DNA of 64,000 nt from Flagellimonas_A sp039592695 (GTDB lineage: Bacteria; Bacteroidota; Bacteroidia; Flavobacteriales; Flavobacteriaceae): positions 868,001-932,000 of the forward strand of contig NZ_JBBUTK010000002.1 in NCBI RefSeq assembly GCF_039592695.1, in the 5' to 3' direction. Shown in pieces: positions 1-8,822 of the stretch. Under the pieces are notes generated by a model. That model saw only the letters and a list, made by a program, of their open reading frames with translations, was not told the origin of the DNA and ran no database searches. A program made the position numbers and the translations under genes. How positions within the stretch are numbered: the stretch's first letter is position 1; each line of letters begins with the position of its first letter.

Positions 1-642
1 AAACTCCTCGGCCACGTTGGGTGGGGTCACGGTATCGTTCTTGCCCCAAATAATGCAAGTTGGGGTCTGCATCTTGGGCAGGTCTTTTGACATATTGTGG
101 CGAATGGCACTTTTGGCAATGGCCAACGTTTTTACCAGTTTCATTCGGTCGTTGACCGTGGCGAACACTTCGTCTACGATTTCTTTGGTGGCCACTTTGG
201 GGTCATAGAAAACATCTTCGGCCTTTTTCTTGATGAACTCATAATCACCCCGCTTGGGGTACCCGTCGCCCATGGCGCTCTCGTACAGTCCTGAACTTCC
301 AGTGATGACAAGGGCTTTGACCATTTCGGGAAACATCTTGGTGTGCAACAAACCAATATGGCCACCGAGTGAGTTGCCCAACAAGATGACATCTTTTAGG
401 CCTTTGTATTCAATAAATTCCTCTAAAAATTTGGCGAAGTTCTTTACCGTGGTCTTAAGCATCGGCATGTCGTAAATGGGCAGCTCGGGCACCAACACCT
501 TATAGCCTTTGTCTGGAAAATAGTCGGTGACACCATGAAAGTTGCTTAACCCCCCCATCAACCCATGAAGGATGATCATTGGGGCACCCTCTCCGAACTC
601 AATATACCGGTACTTACCATCCTTGATGATGTGCTCTTCCAT
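1..642 (-). CDS. alpha/beta hydrolase, 3' end cut by window start
   Basis: The reading frame opens at the ATG at 642 and stays open to the window edge, giving the first 214 residues; the C-terminus is missing. An oxyanion-loop motif HGLMGG lies at residues 26-31 and a nucleophile elbow GNSLGGH (Ser91) follows, both standard for the alpha/beta hydrolase fold. Substrate cannot be told: relatives include lipases, esterases and C-C hydrolases. There is no signal peptide, so it is probably cytoplasmic. It is transcribed away from mraZ, with a 271-bp shared upstream region. The fold assignment is firm; the reaction is unknown. Confidence 0.85.
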   Translation of the reverse strand, partial: MEEHIIKDGKYRYIEFGEGAPMIILHGLMGGLSNFHGVTDYFPDKGYKVLVPELPIYDMPMLKTTVKNFAKFLEEFIEYKGLKDVILLGNSLGGHIGLLHTKMFPEMVKALVITGSSGLYESAMGDGYPKRGDYEFIKKKAEDVFYDPKVATKEIVDEVFATVNDRMKLVKTLAIAKSAIRHNMSKDLPKMQTPTCIIWGKNDTVTPPNVAEEF

Positions 643-714
643 TCAAAGTTAGTTGGGTCAAGAGCGGCAAATATAGGCATTTCATATCATACGAATTGTG
701 AAAGTAAGGATGGT

Positions 715-860
715 AAAAAGTGGGATTTTCCCCTAAAAATGATGACTTGAATGGTAGAAGAAACAAGAAAAGTGGAAGATGAAAATACTTTAAAGTGGAA
801 TTTTGACGTTAAAATTATAGAATTTATTAACATTTGTGTCTTTTAGTGGAAAAATGTGGA
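715..860 (+). promoter_or_regulatory. candidate MraZ box array upstream of the dcw cluster
   Basis: Five copies of an (A)AGTGGRA-like word lie in this AT-rich leader, with the GTGG beginning at 720, 772, 795, 846 and 856. The last two are exactly 10 bp apart, one helical turn. MraZ is known to bind short direct repeats containing TGGG/GTGG upstream of its own operon. The last pair sits where the -33 element should be relative to the -7 motif at 872. That fits autorepression by MraZ, which is inference. Confidence 0.5.
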
Positions 861-871
861 AATTTTATCTA

Positions 872-879
872 TATATTTG
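872..879 (+). promoter_or_regulatory. -7 promoter element of mraZ/dcw operon
   Basis: TATATTTG fits the Bacteroidota -7 consensus TAnnTTTG and lies 34 bp before the mraZ ATG. No TTTG is seen at the matching -33 position; GTGGAA boxes occupy it instead. Confidence 0.45.
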
Positions 880-913
880 AATTTAAAATCCTGACACAAA
901 AATTCATTGGCCA

Positions 914-1393
914 ATGAACTTGATGGGGCAATTTGATTGTAAAGCTGATACCAAGGGGCGCGTCACCTTACCGACCGCACTCAAAAATCAGCTCATGCCC
1001 GTCATCAATGAGGATTTTGTCATCAAAAGGGCTGTTTTTCAAGGTTGTTTAGAGTTGTTTCCGAAACGGGAATTTGATGTGTTGATGCAGCAGGTGCGGG
1101 CCAAGAAGAACATTGATAGAGATTACGATCTGTTTTTCAGAAAGTTCACCGCAGGTATGAAAATCGATGTCAAGGTCGATGCTGATACCGGTAGGGTTCA
1201 GATACCGAAAAACTTGATTGAGTTTGCGGGCATTGAAAAAGAAGTGGTATTGAACTGTGCCGATGATCGTATTGAAATCTGGGATAAGACCAAATACGAG
1301 GCGGTATTGCTTGAAAGCGAAACGGTCTATGCCGATGTAGCTGAAAAGATATTCAAGAACGGCAATCAAGCCCCATCTGGAGGCAATGGATAG
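914..1393 (+). CDS. mraZ: transcriptional regulator MraZ
   Basis: MraZ is an AbrB-like, ring-forming DNA-binding protein that controls the division and cell-wall cluster. The 159-residue product has the two SpoVT/AbrB half-domains: an N-terminal FDCKADTKGRVTLP segment (about residues 8-21) and a second repeat with DADTGRVQIPKNL near residue 90. The DxxGR-P signature appears in both. Length is near the family norm. It is the first gene of the dcw cluster and overlaps rsmH by 8 bp, as in most bacteria. The GTGG repeats at 715-860 are its likely operator. Confidence 0.95.
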   Translation: MNLMGQFDCKADTKGRVTLPTALKNQLMPVINEDFVIKRAVFQGCLELFPKREFDVLMQQVRAKKNIDRDYDLFFRKFTAGMKIDVKVDADTGRVQIPKNLIEFAGIEKEVVLNCADDRIEIWDKTKYEAVLLESETVYADVAEKIFKNGNQAPSGGNG

Positions 1394-2288
1394 TGAGTAT
1401 CACATCCCCGTGCTCTTGCAAGAGTCGGTTGATGGGTTGGATATAAAAAAAAACGGAGTGTATGTTGATGTCACCTTTGGCGGTGGCGGGCACTCTGCTG
1501 AAATACTGAAACGGTTGGGCGATGGTGGCAGGTTGTATGCCTTCGACCAAGACAAGGATGCTGCCGAGAATGCACTGAATGATCCACGTTTTCAATTGAT
1601 CGACCAGAATTTTCAGTATCTCAAACAGTTTTTAAAGTTCTATGGCATTTTTGAAGTTGATGGAATCTTAGCGGATTTTGGGGTATCGTCACATCAATTT
1701 GACCAACCTGAGCGCGGCTTTTCAATCCGGTTTGATTCAGAATTGGATATGCGCATGAGCCAGAACAGCTCAGTGACCGCTTTTGAGGTGGTGAACACCT
1801 ATGGTGAAACTGAATTGGCGGCGGTGCTTTTTCGGTACGGTGAACTGCGCAATGCAAACGCCATGGCAAAAGCGATAGTCGGGGCAAGAAAGCAAACCTC
1901 TATTCGAACCACAGGTCAGTTAAAGGCAGTATTGCAACGATTTTTGCCCAAGGCCAAAGAGAACAAGATTTTGGCACAGGTGTACCAAGCCATTCGCATT
2001 GAGGTCAACCAAGAGATTGAGGTTTTGAAGGCCTTTTTGTTGCAAGTGCCCGAAGTGTTGAAGAAAGGTGGGCGGTTGAGCGTGATAAGTTACCATTCCC
2101 TCGAAGATCGGTTGGTCAAGCGATTTATCAGGGCCGGAAAGTTTGAGGGCGAACCCGAAAAGGATTTCTACGGAAACCTCAAGGTTCCCCTGAAGAAAGT
2201 GGGAGGGTTGATAGTGCCATCAGCGGAAGAAATAGCAAAAAATAATAGGGCACGAAGTGCTAAGCTCCGTATTGCAGAAAAATTATGA
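1386..2288 (+). CDS. rsmH: 16S rRNA (cytosine-1402 N4)-methyltransferase RsmH
   Basis: RsmH (MraW) methylates N4 of C1402 in the decoding centre of 16S rRNA using S-adenosylmethionine. The SAM-binding loop is DVTFGGGGHS near residues 28-37, followed by the FDQD acidic motif after the second strand and DGILADFGVSSHQ around residue 95. The C-terminal catalytic region ISYHSLEDR and the end NNRARSAKLR are typical of the family. At 300 residues it is full length. The start overlaps mraZ, which suggests translational coupling. Confidence 0.96.
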   Translation: MDSEYHIPVLLQESVDGLDIKKNGVYVDVTFGGGGHSAEILKRLGDGGRLYAFDQDKDAAENALNDPRFQLIDQNFQYLKQFLKFYGIFEVDGILADFGVSSHQFDQPERGFSIRFDSELDMRMSQNSSVTAFEVVNTYGETELAAVLFRYGELRNANAMAKAIVGARKQTSIRTTGQLKAVLQRFLPKAKENKILAQVYQAIRIEVNQEIEVLKAFLLQVPEVLKKGGRLSVISYHSLEDRLVKRFIRAGKFEGEPEKDFYGNLKVPLKKVGGLIVPSAEEIAKNNRARSAKLRIAEKL

Positions 2289-2290
2289 TT

Positions 2291-2358
2291 GTCCCCTTGA
2301 GGGGACAGGGGTATAAATATAAAAAGAGGGTTATATGGATTCCCGTCTTCACGGGAAT
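2291..2358 (+). repeat. two intergenic palindromes between rsmH and ftsL
   Basis: A perfect 16-bp palindromic hairpin (stem GTCCCCT, 2291-2306) and a perfect 8-bp stem with CTTC loop (ATTCCCGT/ACGGGAAT, 2339-2358) fill the 92-bp gap between rsmH and the ATG chosen for ftsL. The second one resembles the dispersed TTCCCG...CGGGAA intergenic repeats common in many bacterial genomes. They extend the open frame upstream of ftsL without coding for conserved protein, which supports the downstream ftsL start. Confidence 0.6.
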
Positions 2359-2380
2359 GACAAAAAATCAGAATGCATTC

Positions 2381-2698
2381 ATGAAAAAAGGATTGTTAGA
2401 CATATTGAAGGGAAAGTTTTTGGTGAGCGGCGACGCTCCCAAGAATTGGCTGTTTTTATTGTTTGCCTCCTTTCTGGCGGCAGCGATGATTTCAAGCAGC
2501 CACAATGCCGATAAAAAAGTACACGAGATTGCCGAACTCAATGAAGAGGTGCGGGCTCTGCGAAGTGAGTTTGTGGTCTACAGGCGACAATTGCAGCAAC
2601 AGAAACTAGAATCCTCCCTTCGAAATTCCATAGTGGAAAGGGGGTTGCTGCCTGCTGCCCATCCTCCCCAAAAAATAAAGGTCAAATCAACTAGATAG
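2381..2698 (+). CDS. ftsL: FtsL-like division protein
   Basis: A 105-residue bitopic membrane protein: short cytoplasmic N-terminus (residues 1-21), one transmembrane helix (about 22-40, WLFLLFASFLAAAM), then a coiled-coil-like periplasmic stretch (42-80, heptads of Leu/Val with Glu/Arg). This is the layout and genomic position of FtsL, which joins FtsB/FtsQ and activates FtsWI. Sequence conservation in this family is low, so the call rests mainly on position and topology. The frame is open from 2285, but the first 32 codons run through palindromic repeats, so the ATG at 2381 is preferred. Its stop overlaps the GTG start of ftsI by 1 bp. Confidence 0.8.
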   Translation: MKKGLLDILKGKFLVSGDAPKNWLFLLFASFLAAAMISSSHNADKKVHEIAELNEEVRALRSEFVVYRRQLQQQKLESSLRNSIVERGLLPAAHPPQKIKVKSTR

Positions 2699-4707
2699 TG
2701 GCGATAAGCGAACGAAATATCATGAACAGGCTCTACCTCGTAGCAGGCTGCCTTCTCCTCTTTGCGATTGCCGTGGTCGCCCGCTTGGTCGATATTCAGA
2801 TGGTCAAGGGCGATACGTTTAAAGAGATGGCCACGAAGAAGACCGAGCGCATGTTTGTCATTGAGCCGAACCGTGGCAATATCTATGCCGATGATGGTAG
2901 TCTTTTGGCGGCATCCATTCCCAAGTACACCGTGCATTTTGATGCGACGGTCATCAACCAAACAGTGTGGCAAGAAGATTTGGGGGCGCTATGCGATTCT
3001 TTGGGTAAAATGTTCGGCAAACCCGCTTCATACTACGCTAAAAAATTCAGAAAGGCGAGGGCCAACAGAGATGCCTATGAGTTGGTTGCGCGAAACCTGA
3101 GCTATTTGGAATATGATCGCGTGCGCAAATTCCCCATATTCTCAAAGGGAAGGTACCGTGGCGGATTTATGGAATCGTACAAAGTGGTACGCGAATATCC
3201 CTTGGGCAAAATTGCTGCGCGAAGTATCGGTTACGAGCGTATCGACGAACAGGGTTATTACACTAGAGTGGGATTGGATGGTGCATTCGGAAAAGAATAC
3301 CTGCGTGGGCAAGAAGGCAAACGTCTCAAGCAGAAAAGTGCCGGTTCAGAATGGAAGCCCGTCGGTCTCAGCAACATTATCGAGCCAAAAGATGGTCAAG
3401 ATATTGTCACCACCATCAACACCAATATTCAAGATATCGCGCATCATGCGCTTTTGGGCCAATTGGAAAAATACAAAGCGGATCACGGCTGCGTGGTCAT
3501 TATGGAGGTAGAGACGGGTGAGGTCAAGGCCATCTCGAATCTTGGCCGTACCGAAGAGGGCAAATACTATGAAAAGCTGAACTATGCTGTAGGAGAGTCG
3601 CACGAACCTGGCTCTACCTTTAAATTGATGTCGATGGTCGCCGCTTTGGAGGATAAGGTGATTGATACGAACAGCATCGTTGATACCGAGAAAGGTCGGT
3701 GGCGCATCTATGATCGAACGGTTCGCGATTCAAAGCATGGCGGCTACGGTAAAATCTCTGCTGCCGATGCTTTTGCCGTATCCTCAAATACGGCTTTTGC
3801 CAAAATCATCCATGAAAATTACAAGAAACGACCAGAGCAATTTGTGAATCGACTTATGGCAATGGGGCTTCACGAAGATTTGGGCCTGCCCATCATTGGT
3901 GAGGGGCAACCTGTACTTCGATATCCTGGTGATAAGGGCTGGTCGGGTATTTCACTGGCGTGGATGTCTCACGGCTATGAGGTGGCCATGACCCCACTGC
4001 AAACGCTCACTTTTTATAACGCCATTGCCAATGATGGTGAGATGGTGCGTCCTCGATTTATCAAAGAGGCACGCATCGGAAAAAAGGTAATAGAAGAATT
4101 CGACAAAGAAGTGATCAATTCCGCTATCTGTTCCGAAGAAACAGTCAAAAAAGCACAGCAATTGTTGAAAGATGTCGTGGAGAAAGAGGATGGCACTGGG
4201 CATCGGATGTACTCAAAATATTTTTCGATGGCTGGCAAAACGGGTACCTGTCAAAAGAATTATGTGGCCAAAGACCCCGATAAACTTGCCTATATATCCT
4301 CTTTTGTGGGTTATTTTCCTGCGGACAATCCCAAATACTCCTGCATCGTCGTCATACACGAACCTGATAAGAGTGTCGGGTACTATGGTGCTGATGTGTC
4401 GGGCCCCGTATTTAAATCCCTCGCACAAAAAATATTTGCCGACTCGCCCATGGTTGATGAGGTGGCTCCAAAAAATCAGGAAATAAAAAATCTGGAAGAA
4501 GAGTTCAACACCTTTTATGCCCACGCCCAGAAAAAATACAAGCAAGTGCCCAATGTGAAGGGCATGAGCGGCATGGATGCTATTTCGATTTTAGAAAATT
4601 TAGGCCTTGAAGTCGAGGTCAGGGGCAATGGTAAGGTCAGAAATCAATCCATCAAACAAGGGACGGACTTATCACAAGTCAAAAAAATAGTGCTCGAACT
4701 GTCATGA
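2698..4707 (+). CDS. ftsI: penicillin-binding protein FtsI (PBP3) with PASTA domain
   Basis: FtsI is the septal D,D-transpeptidase that cross-links peptidoglycan with FtsW. The 669-residue protein has an N-terminal membrane anchor (about residues 10-30), the non-catalytic dimerisation domain with RGNIYADDG near 58, and a transpeptidase domain whose three motifs are intact: STFK (Ser306, Lys309), SSN (362-364) and KTG (514-516). A single PASTA domain follows (VPNVKGM, about 612-668), an addition typical of Bacteroidota FtsI and of Gram-positive PBPs. The start is GTG, overlapping the ftsL stop. The end overlaps murE by 4 bp (ATGA). Confidence 0.95.
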   Translation: MAISERNIMNRLYLVAGCLLLFAIAVVARLVDIQMVKGDTFKEMATKKTERMFVIEPNRGNIYADDGSLLAASIPKYTVHFDATVINQTVWQEDLGALCDSLGKMFGKPASYYAKKFRKARANRDAYELVARNLSYLEYDRVRKFPIFSKGRYRGGFMESYKVVREYPLGKIAARSIGYERIDEQGYYTRVGLDGAFGKEYLRGQEGKRLKQKSAGSEWKPVGLSNIIEPKDGQDIVTTINTNIQDIAHHALLGQLEKYKADHGCVVIMEVETGEVKAISNLGRTEEGKYYEKLNYAVGESHEPGSTFKLMSMVAALEDKVIDTNSIVDTEKGRWRIYDRTVRDSKHGGYGKISAADAFAVSSNTAFAKIIHENYKKRPEQFVNRLMAMGLHEDLGLPIIGEGQPVLRYPGDKGWSGISLAWMSHGYEVAMTPLQTLTFYNAIANDGEMVRPRFIKEARIGKKVIEEFDKEVINSAICSEETVKKAQQLLKDVVEKEDGTGHRMYSKYFSMAGKTGTCQKNYVAKDPDKLAYISSFVGYFPADNPKYSCIVVIHEPDKSVGYYGADVSGPVFKSLAQKIFADSPMVDEVAPKNQEIKNLEEEFNTFYAHAQKKYKQVPNVKGMSGMDAISILENLGLEVEVRGNGKVRNQSIKQGTDLSQVKKIVLELS

Positions 4708-6167
4708 AAACACTGAAAGACATATTGTACGGGGTACGGCTTACAGCGGTGAGCGGTACAACAAATATGTTGGTCAACAACATTCACTTTGATTCACGCA
4801 AAGTAGCGATGGATGATGTTTTTGTTGCCGTTCGCGGTACGGTCACCGATGGGCACAAATTCATTCAAAAAGCGGTGGAGTCTGGGGCAAAGGCCGTGGT
4901 TTGTGAAGAGTTTCCAGAATTGATGGTCAACGGCGTGACCTACCTTGAGGTGCGTGATTCGAATCAAGCATTGGCGGTGATGGCTTCCAACTTTTACAAT
5001 GTTCCATCAAAAAACTTAAAATTGGTGGGCATTACGGGCACTAACGGCAAGACCACGGTGAGTACCTTGTTATATCGATTGTTCAAAAGGGCAGGGTATA
5101 AAGTTGGTTTGATTTCCACCATCAAAATCATGGTCGACAATGAAGAACACCAAGCGACCCACACCACACCTGATGCCCTTGCCATCAACTACAATCTACA
5201 GCTGATGAATGATGAAGGGGTTGAGTTCTGTTTTATGGAGGTCAGCTCGCACGGTATCCACCAAAAAAGAACGGAAGGTCTGGTGTTTGAGGGCGCCATT
5301 TTTACCAATCTTTCACACGACCATCTCGATTATCACAAAACCTTTGCAGAGTATCGAGACACCAAGAAAAAACTGTTTGACGGTTTGCCCAAAACGGCTT
5401 TTGCACTGACCAATATTGACGACAAGAACGGTTTGGTGATGTTGCAGAACACCAAAGCGAGAAAACTGACCTATGCACTGAAAAATTATGCAGATTACAA
5501 GGGTCAGATTCTAGAGCGCCAAATCAATGGCCAATTGTTGAAAATCAATGACAATGAACTCTGGTCAAAATTAATTGGTGATTTCAATGCCTACAATCTG
5601 CTGGCCATTTACGCTGCCGCGGATATTTTAGGATTGGAAAAATTGGAGATTCTGCGTCTCATCAGCGAGCTCGAAAACGTTGATGGCCGCTTTCAATACT
5701 TTATATCGAAAAAGAAAATTATAGCAATTGTTGATTATGCCCATACACCGGATGCACTCAAAAACGTATTGACCACAATCAATACGCTGAGGACTGGAAA
5801 TGAAAACGTCATCACCGTAGTGGGGTGTGGTGGTGATCGTGATAAGTCAAAGCGTCCGGTTATGGGTCATATCGCCTCAGAAATGAGCAACCAGGCCATT
5901 TTCACCTCTGACAATCCAAGAACTGAACCGCCCCAAACAATCATTTCAGCAATGGAAGCTGGGGTTGAACCACAAAACGCGAATAAAGTACTGGCAATAG
6001 AAAATAGAAAACAGGCCATCAAAACAGCCTGCAAATTGGCAGTTGCCAACGATATCATTTTGGTAGCGGGCAAAGGCCATGAGACCTATCAAGAAACCAA
6101 TGGAAAACGAGTTGATTTTGACGATTTCAAAGAGGTCAAAGAGGCACTGAACAGTTTAAACAAGTAA
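4704..6167 (+). CDS. murE: UDP-MurNAc-tripeptide synthetase MurE
   Basis: MurE adds the third amino acid to UDP-MurNAc-L-Ala-D-Glu in the cytoplasm, using ATP. The P-loop GTNGKTT is at residues 112-118, the central-domain Ser/His motif EVSSHG follows near 178, and the specificity loop DNPR (403-406) is the version known to select meso-diaminopimelate. The wall therefore probably carries mDAP. At 487 residues it is complete. It overlaps ftsI by 4 bp and is followed within 5 bp by mraY. No murF lies in the cluster, so the D-Ala-D-Ala ligation step is encoded elsewhere. Confidence 0.96.
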   Translation: MKTLKDILYGVRLTAVSGTTNMLVNNIHFDSRKVAMDDVFVAVRGTVTDGHKFIQKAVESGAKAVVCEEFPELMVNGVTYLEVRDSNQALAVMASNFYNVPSKNLKLVGITGTNGKTTVSTLLYRLFKRAGYKVGLISTIKIMVDNEEHQATHTTPDALAINYNLQLMNDEGVEFCFMEVSSHGIHQKRTEGLVFEGAIFTNLSHDHLDYHKTFAEYRDTKKKLFDGLPKTAFALTNIDDKNGLVMLQNTKARKLTYALKNYADYKGQILERQINGQLLKINDNELWSKLIGDFNAYNLLAIYAAADILGLEKLEILRLISELENVDGRFQYFISKKKIIAIVDYAHTPDALKNVLTTINTLRTGNENVITVVGCGGDRDKSKRPVMGHIASEMSNQAIFTSDNPRTEPPQTIISAMEAGVEPQNANKVLAIENRKQAIKTACKLAVANDIILVAGKGHETYQETNGKRVDFDDFKEVKEALNSLNK

Positions 6168-6172
6168 GAAGG

Positions 6173-7393
6173 ATGTTATACTATTTGTTCGAATTTTTAG
6201 AACAACAATACCAACTGCCGGGGGCCTCACTGTTTCAGTATCAGACGTTCAGGTCAGCTATGGCCGTGCTGCTATCGCTATTGATTGCCATGATATACGG
6301 TAAGCGAATCATCCTTTTTTTACAGAAAAAACAAATTGGCGAAAGTATTCGTGATTTAGGATTGGAAGGACAAAAAGAAAAAGCGGGTACCCCGACGATG
6401 GGCGGTATCATCATTATCATGTCCACCTTGATTCCGGTATTGCTTTTTGGCGATATCAAGAATATTTATGTCATTTTATTGATTGTCACCACAGTATGGA
6501 TGGGCATCATCGGCTTTGCCGATGACTACATAAAAATCTTCAAAAAGAACAAAAAGGGGTTGAAAGGCCGCTTTAAGGTCATGGGCCAAGTGGTGCTGGG
6601 GCTTATCGTTGGGGCGGTACTGTATTTTCATCCAGAAGTGACCATGAAAGAGCGCGATACCACGCGCATCACCCAAAACTTCAGGGTCGAAGAAGTGATG
6701 GGCAAAGAGGTGAAGTCGGTGCGGACCAACGTACCCTTTTTCAAGAACAATGAACTTGATTATGCCGATTTCATTTCATGGATGGGTGAGGGAGCAAAAG
6801 AATATGCGTGGTTGGTATTCATCCCCATCGTGATTTTGATTGTGACCGCGGTTTCAAACGGGGCCAACCTGACTGATGGTATCGATGGGTTGGCAGGGGG
6901 TACTTCGGCCATCATCGTATTGACCTTGGGCATTTTTGCTTGGGTTTCTGGTAATGTGGAATTTTCAGACTACCTCGATATTTTTTATATCCCCCGTGTA
7001 GGTGAATTGGCGGTCTTCATCGCTGCCTTTGTGGGTGCACTGGTCGGATTTCTTTGGTACAATGCATATCCAGCACAGGTTTTTATGGGCGACACGGGCA
7101 GCTTGACCATTGGCGGGGTCATTGCTGTGATTGCCATCATTGTGAGGAAAGAATTGTTGATTCCGATTTTATGCGGAATCTTTTTCGCCGAATCACTTTC
7201 GGTGATGCTGCAAGTGGCCTATTTCAAACATACAAAACGAAAATATGGTGAGGGTAGGCGCATCTTTTTGATGGCGCCCCTGCACCATCATTTCCAGAAG
7301 AAGTCATATCACGAAAGCAAAATAGTGACCCGTTTCTGGATTATTGGAATTCTATTGGCCATCATCAGCATCGTCACATTGAAGATACGATAG
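6173..7393 (+). CDS. mraY: phospho-MurNAc-pentapeptide transferase MraY
   Basis: MraY transfers phospho-MurNAc-pentapeptide to undecaprenyl phosphate to make lipid I in the inner membrane. The family motifs are present: TPTMGG near residue 74, GFADDYIK near 114, NLTDGIDGLAGG near 230, MGDTGSL near 305 and PLHHHFQKK near 367. At 406 residues it is about 45 longer than the E. coli enzyme, because of a polar insert (about residues 150-200) between membrane helices; such an insert is usual in Bacteroidota MraY. It is a multi-helix membrane protein and lies 2 bp before murD. Confidence 0.96.
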   Translation: MLYYLFEFLEQQYQLPGASLFQYQTFRSAMAVLLSLLIAMIYGKRIILFLQKKQIGESIRDLGLEGQKEKAGTPTMGGIIIIMSTLIPVLLFGDIKNIYVILLIVTTVWMGIIGFADDYIKIFKKNKKGLKGRFKVMGQVVLGLIVGAVLYFHPEVTMKERDTTRITQNFRVEEVMGKEVKSVRTNVPFFKNNELDYADFISWMGEGAKEYAWLVFIPIVILIVTAVSNGANLTDGIDGLAGGTSAIIVLTLGIFAWVSGNVEFSDYLDIFYIPRVGELAVFIAAFVGALVGFLWYNAYPAQVFMGDTGSLTIGGVIAVIAIIVRKELLIPILCGIFFAESLSVMLQVAYFKHTKRKYGEGRRIFLMAPLHHHFQKKSYHESKIVTRFWIIGILLAIISIVTLKIR

Positions 7394-7395
7394 CC

Positions 7396-8727
7396 ATGAA
7401 GCGGTTGGTGGTTTTAGGAGGAGGTGAAAGCGGTGTTGGCACCGCAGTATTAGGAAAAAAAGAAGGATTTAAAGTCTTTGTCTCTGACAAGGGCAACATC
7501 CAAAAAAAGTATAAAAACGTTCTTGAACATTTTGAGATTGAATGGGAAGAAGGCCAGCATACCGAAGACAGAGTTTTGGATGCTGACTTGGTGATGAAAA
7601 GCCCCGGCATACCCGATAAGGTGCCGATGGTGCAAAAATTGGTCAAAAAGGGAGTTCCGGTGATTTCAGAAATTGAGTTTGCTTCAAAATTTACCAATGC
7701 AAACATCATTGGCATCACAGGAAGCAATGGCAAGACCACGACCACCATGCTGACCTACCATCTGGTGAAAGAGGAACTTGATGCGGGTATGGCCGGAAAC
7801 ATTGGTGACAGTTTTGCCAAAATGGTCGCTGAGAATGACTTTGGGCACTATGTGTTGGAAATCAGCAGCTTTCAGTTGGATGGTATTGTAGATTTCAAAC
7901 CTCACATTGCCATGATCACCAACATTACGCCCGATCACTTGGACCGATATGAATATCAGTTTGAAAACTATATCGCTTCCAAATTTCGGATAGCCATGAA
8001 CCAAGGCAATGAAGATTACCTGATCTATGATGCCGATGATGAAGTGATAGTCGATTGGTTGAAAAGACATCCCGTTCAATCCACTTTGGTTCCTTTTTCA
8101 TTGAAGAAGGAACAGCAGTTCGGGGCGTGGTTAAAAGACGACGAGATAATAAGTATTGTAGAACACAAATCCTTGAAAATGAACAGAGATATTCTGGCCT
8201 TAGAGGGCCAACACAACGTAAAAAATGCCATGGCAGCCAGTTTGGCGGCGCTATTGGTCAATGTTCGTAAGGACACTATCCGAAAAAGTATCCAAACCTT
8301 TCAAGGAGTTCCGCATCGACTTGAAAAAGTATTGAAAATCAACCATGTAGAGTACATCAATGACTCTAAGGCCACCAATGTCAATGCCACGTACTACGCC
8401 TTGGAAGGCATTAGAAAACCCATCGTCTGGATTGCCGGCGGAGTCGATAAGGGCAATGATTATGGTCAATTGATGCCCTTTGTGCGTGAAAAAGTAAAGG
8501 CCATCATTTGTTTGGGTATGGACAATACCAAACTCAAAGAATCATTTGGCAATGTCATTGACCTGATGGTCGAGACCTATTCGATGGAAGAAGCGGTCAA
8601 AGTAGCCTATAAGATTGCCGAGCGTGGTGATTCGGTATTGCTGTCACCGGCCTGCGCCAGCTTTGACCTGTTCGAAAATTATGAAGATCGGGGCGACCAG
8701 TTCAAACAACAAATAAGAAAACTATAA
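7396..8727 (+). CDS. murD: UDP-MurNAc-L-alanine:D-glutamate ligase MurD
   Basis: MurD adds D-glutamate to UDP-MurNAc-L-Ala in the cytoplasm. The N-terminal Rossmann motif GGGESGVG is at residues 8-15 and the ATP-binding P-loop GSNGKTT at 109-115. ITPDHLDRY (about residue 175) and NDSKATNVNAT (near 320) are Mur-ligase signatures, the latter typical of MurD. Length of 443 residues matches the family. After it comes a 95-bp gap before ftsW, the first sizeable gap in this part of the cluster. Confidence 0.95.
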   Translation: MKRLVVLGGGESGVGTAVLGKKEGFKVFVSDKGNIQKKYKNVLEHFEIEWEEGQHTEDRVLDADLVMKSPGIPDKVPMVQKLVKKGVPVISEIEFASKFTNANIIGITGSNGKTTTTMLTYHLVKEELDAGMAGNIGDSFAKMVAENDFGHYVLEISSFQLDGIVDFKPHIAMITNITPDHLDRYEYQFENYIASKFRIAMNQGNEDYLIYDADDEVIVDWLKRHPVQSTLVPFSLKKEQQFGAWLKDDEIISIVEHKSLKMNRDILALEGQHNVKNAMAASLAALLVNVRKDTIRKSIQTFQGVPHRLEKVLKINHVEYINDSKATNVNATYYALEGIRKPIVWIAGGVDKGNDYGQLMPFVREKVKAIICLGMDNTKLKESFGNVIDLMVETYSMEEAVKVAYKIAERGDSVLLSPACASFDLFENYEDRGDQFKQQIRKL

Positions 8728-8805
8728 ACAACCTTGGGTAAGGCCCAAGACATTAATAGGTTAACAGATTTTAGATTTTGACAAAAACGTCTGAAAATTA
8801 TTAAC

Positions 8806-8818
8806 CTCGATTATCGAG
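8806..8818 (+). promoter_or_regulatory. small hairpin just before the ftsW start
   Basis: CTCGA-TTA-TCGAG forms a 5-bp stem ending 4 bp before the ftsW ATG. If it forms in the mRNA it would sit in the ribosome-binding zone. The stem is short, so a regulatory role is speculative. Confidence 0.25.
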
Positions 8819-8822
8819 TAAA

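Noticed and set aside
2285..2380. Longer ftsL from 2285
   Set aside because: The added 32 residues are encoded by palindromic repeats; the ATG at 2381 gives the usual short FtsL.
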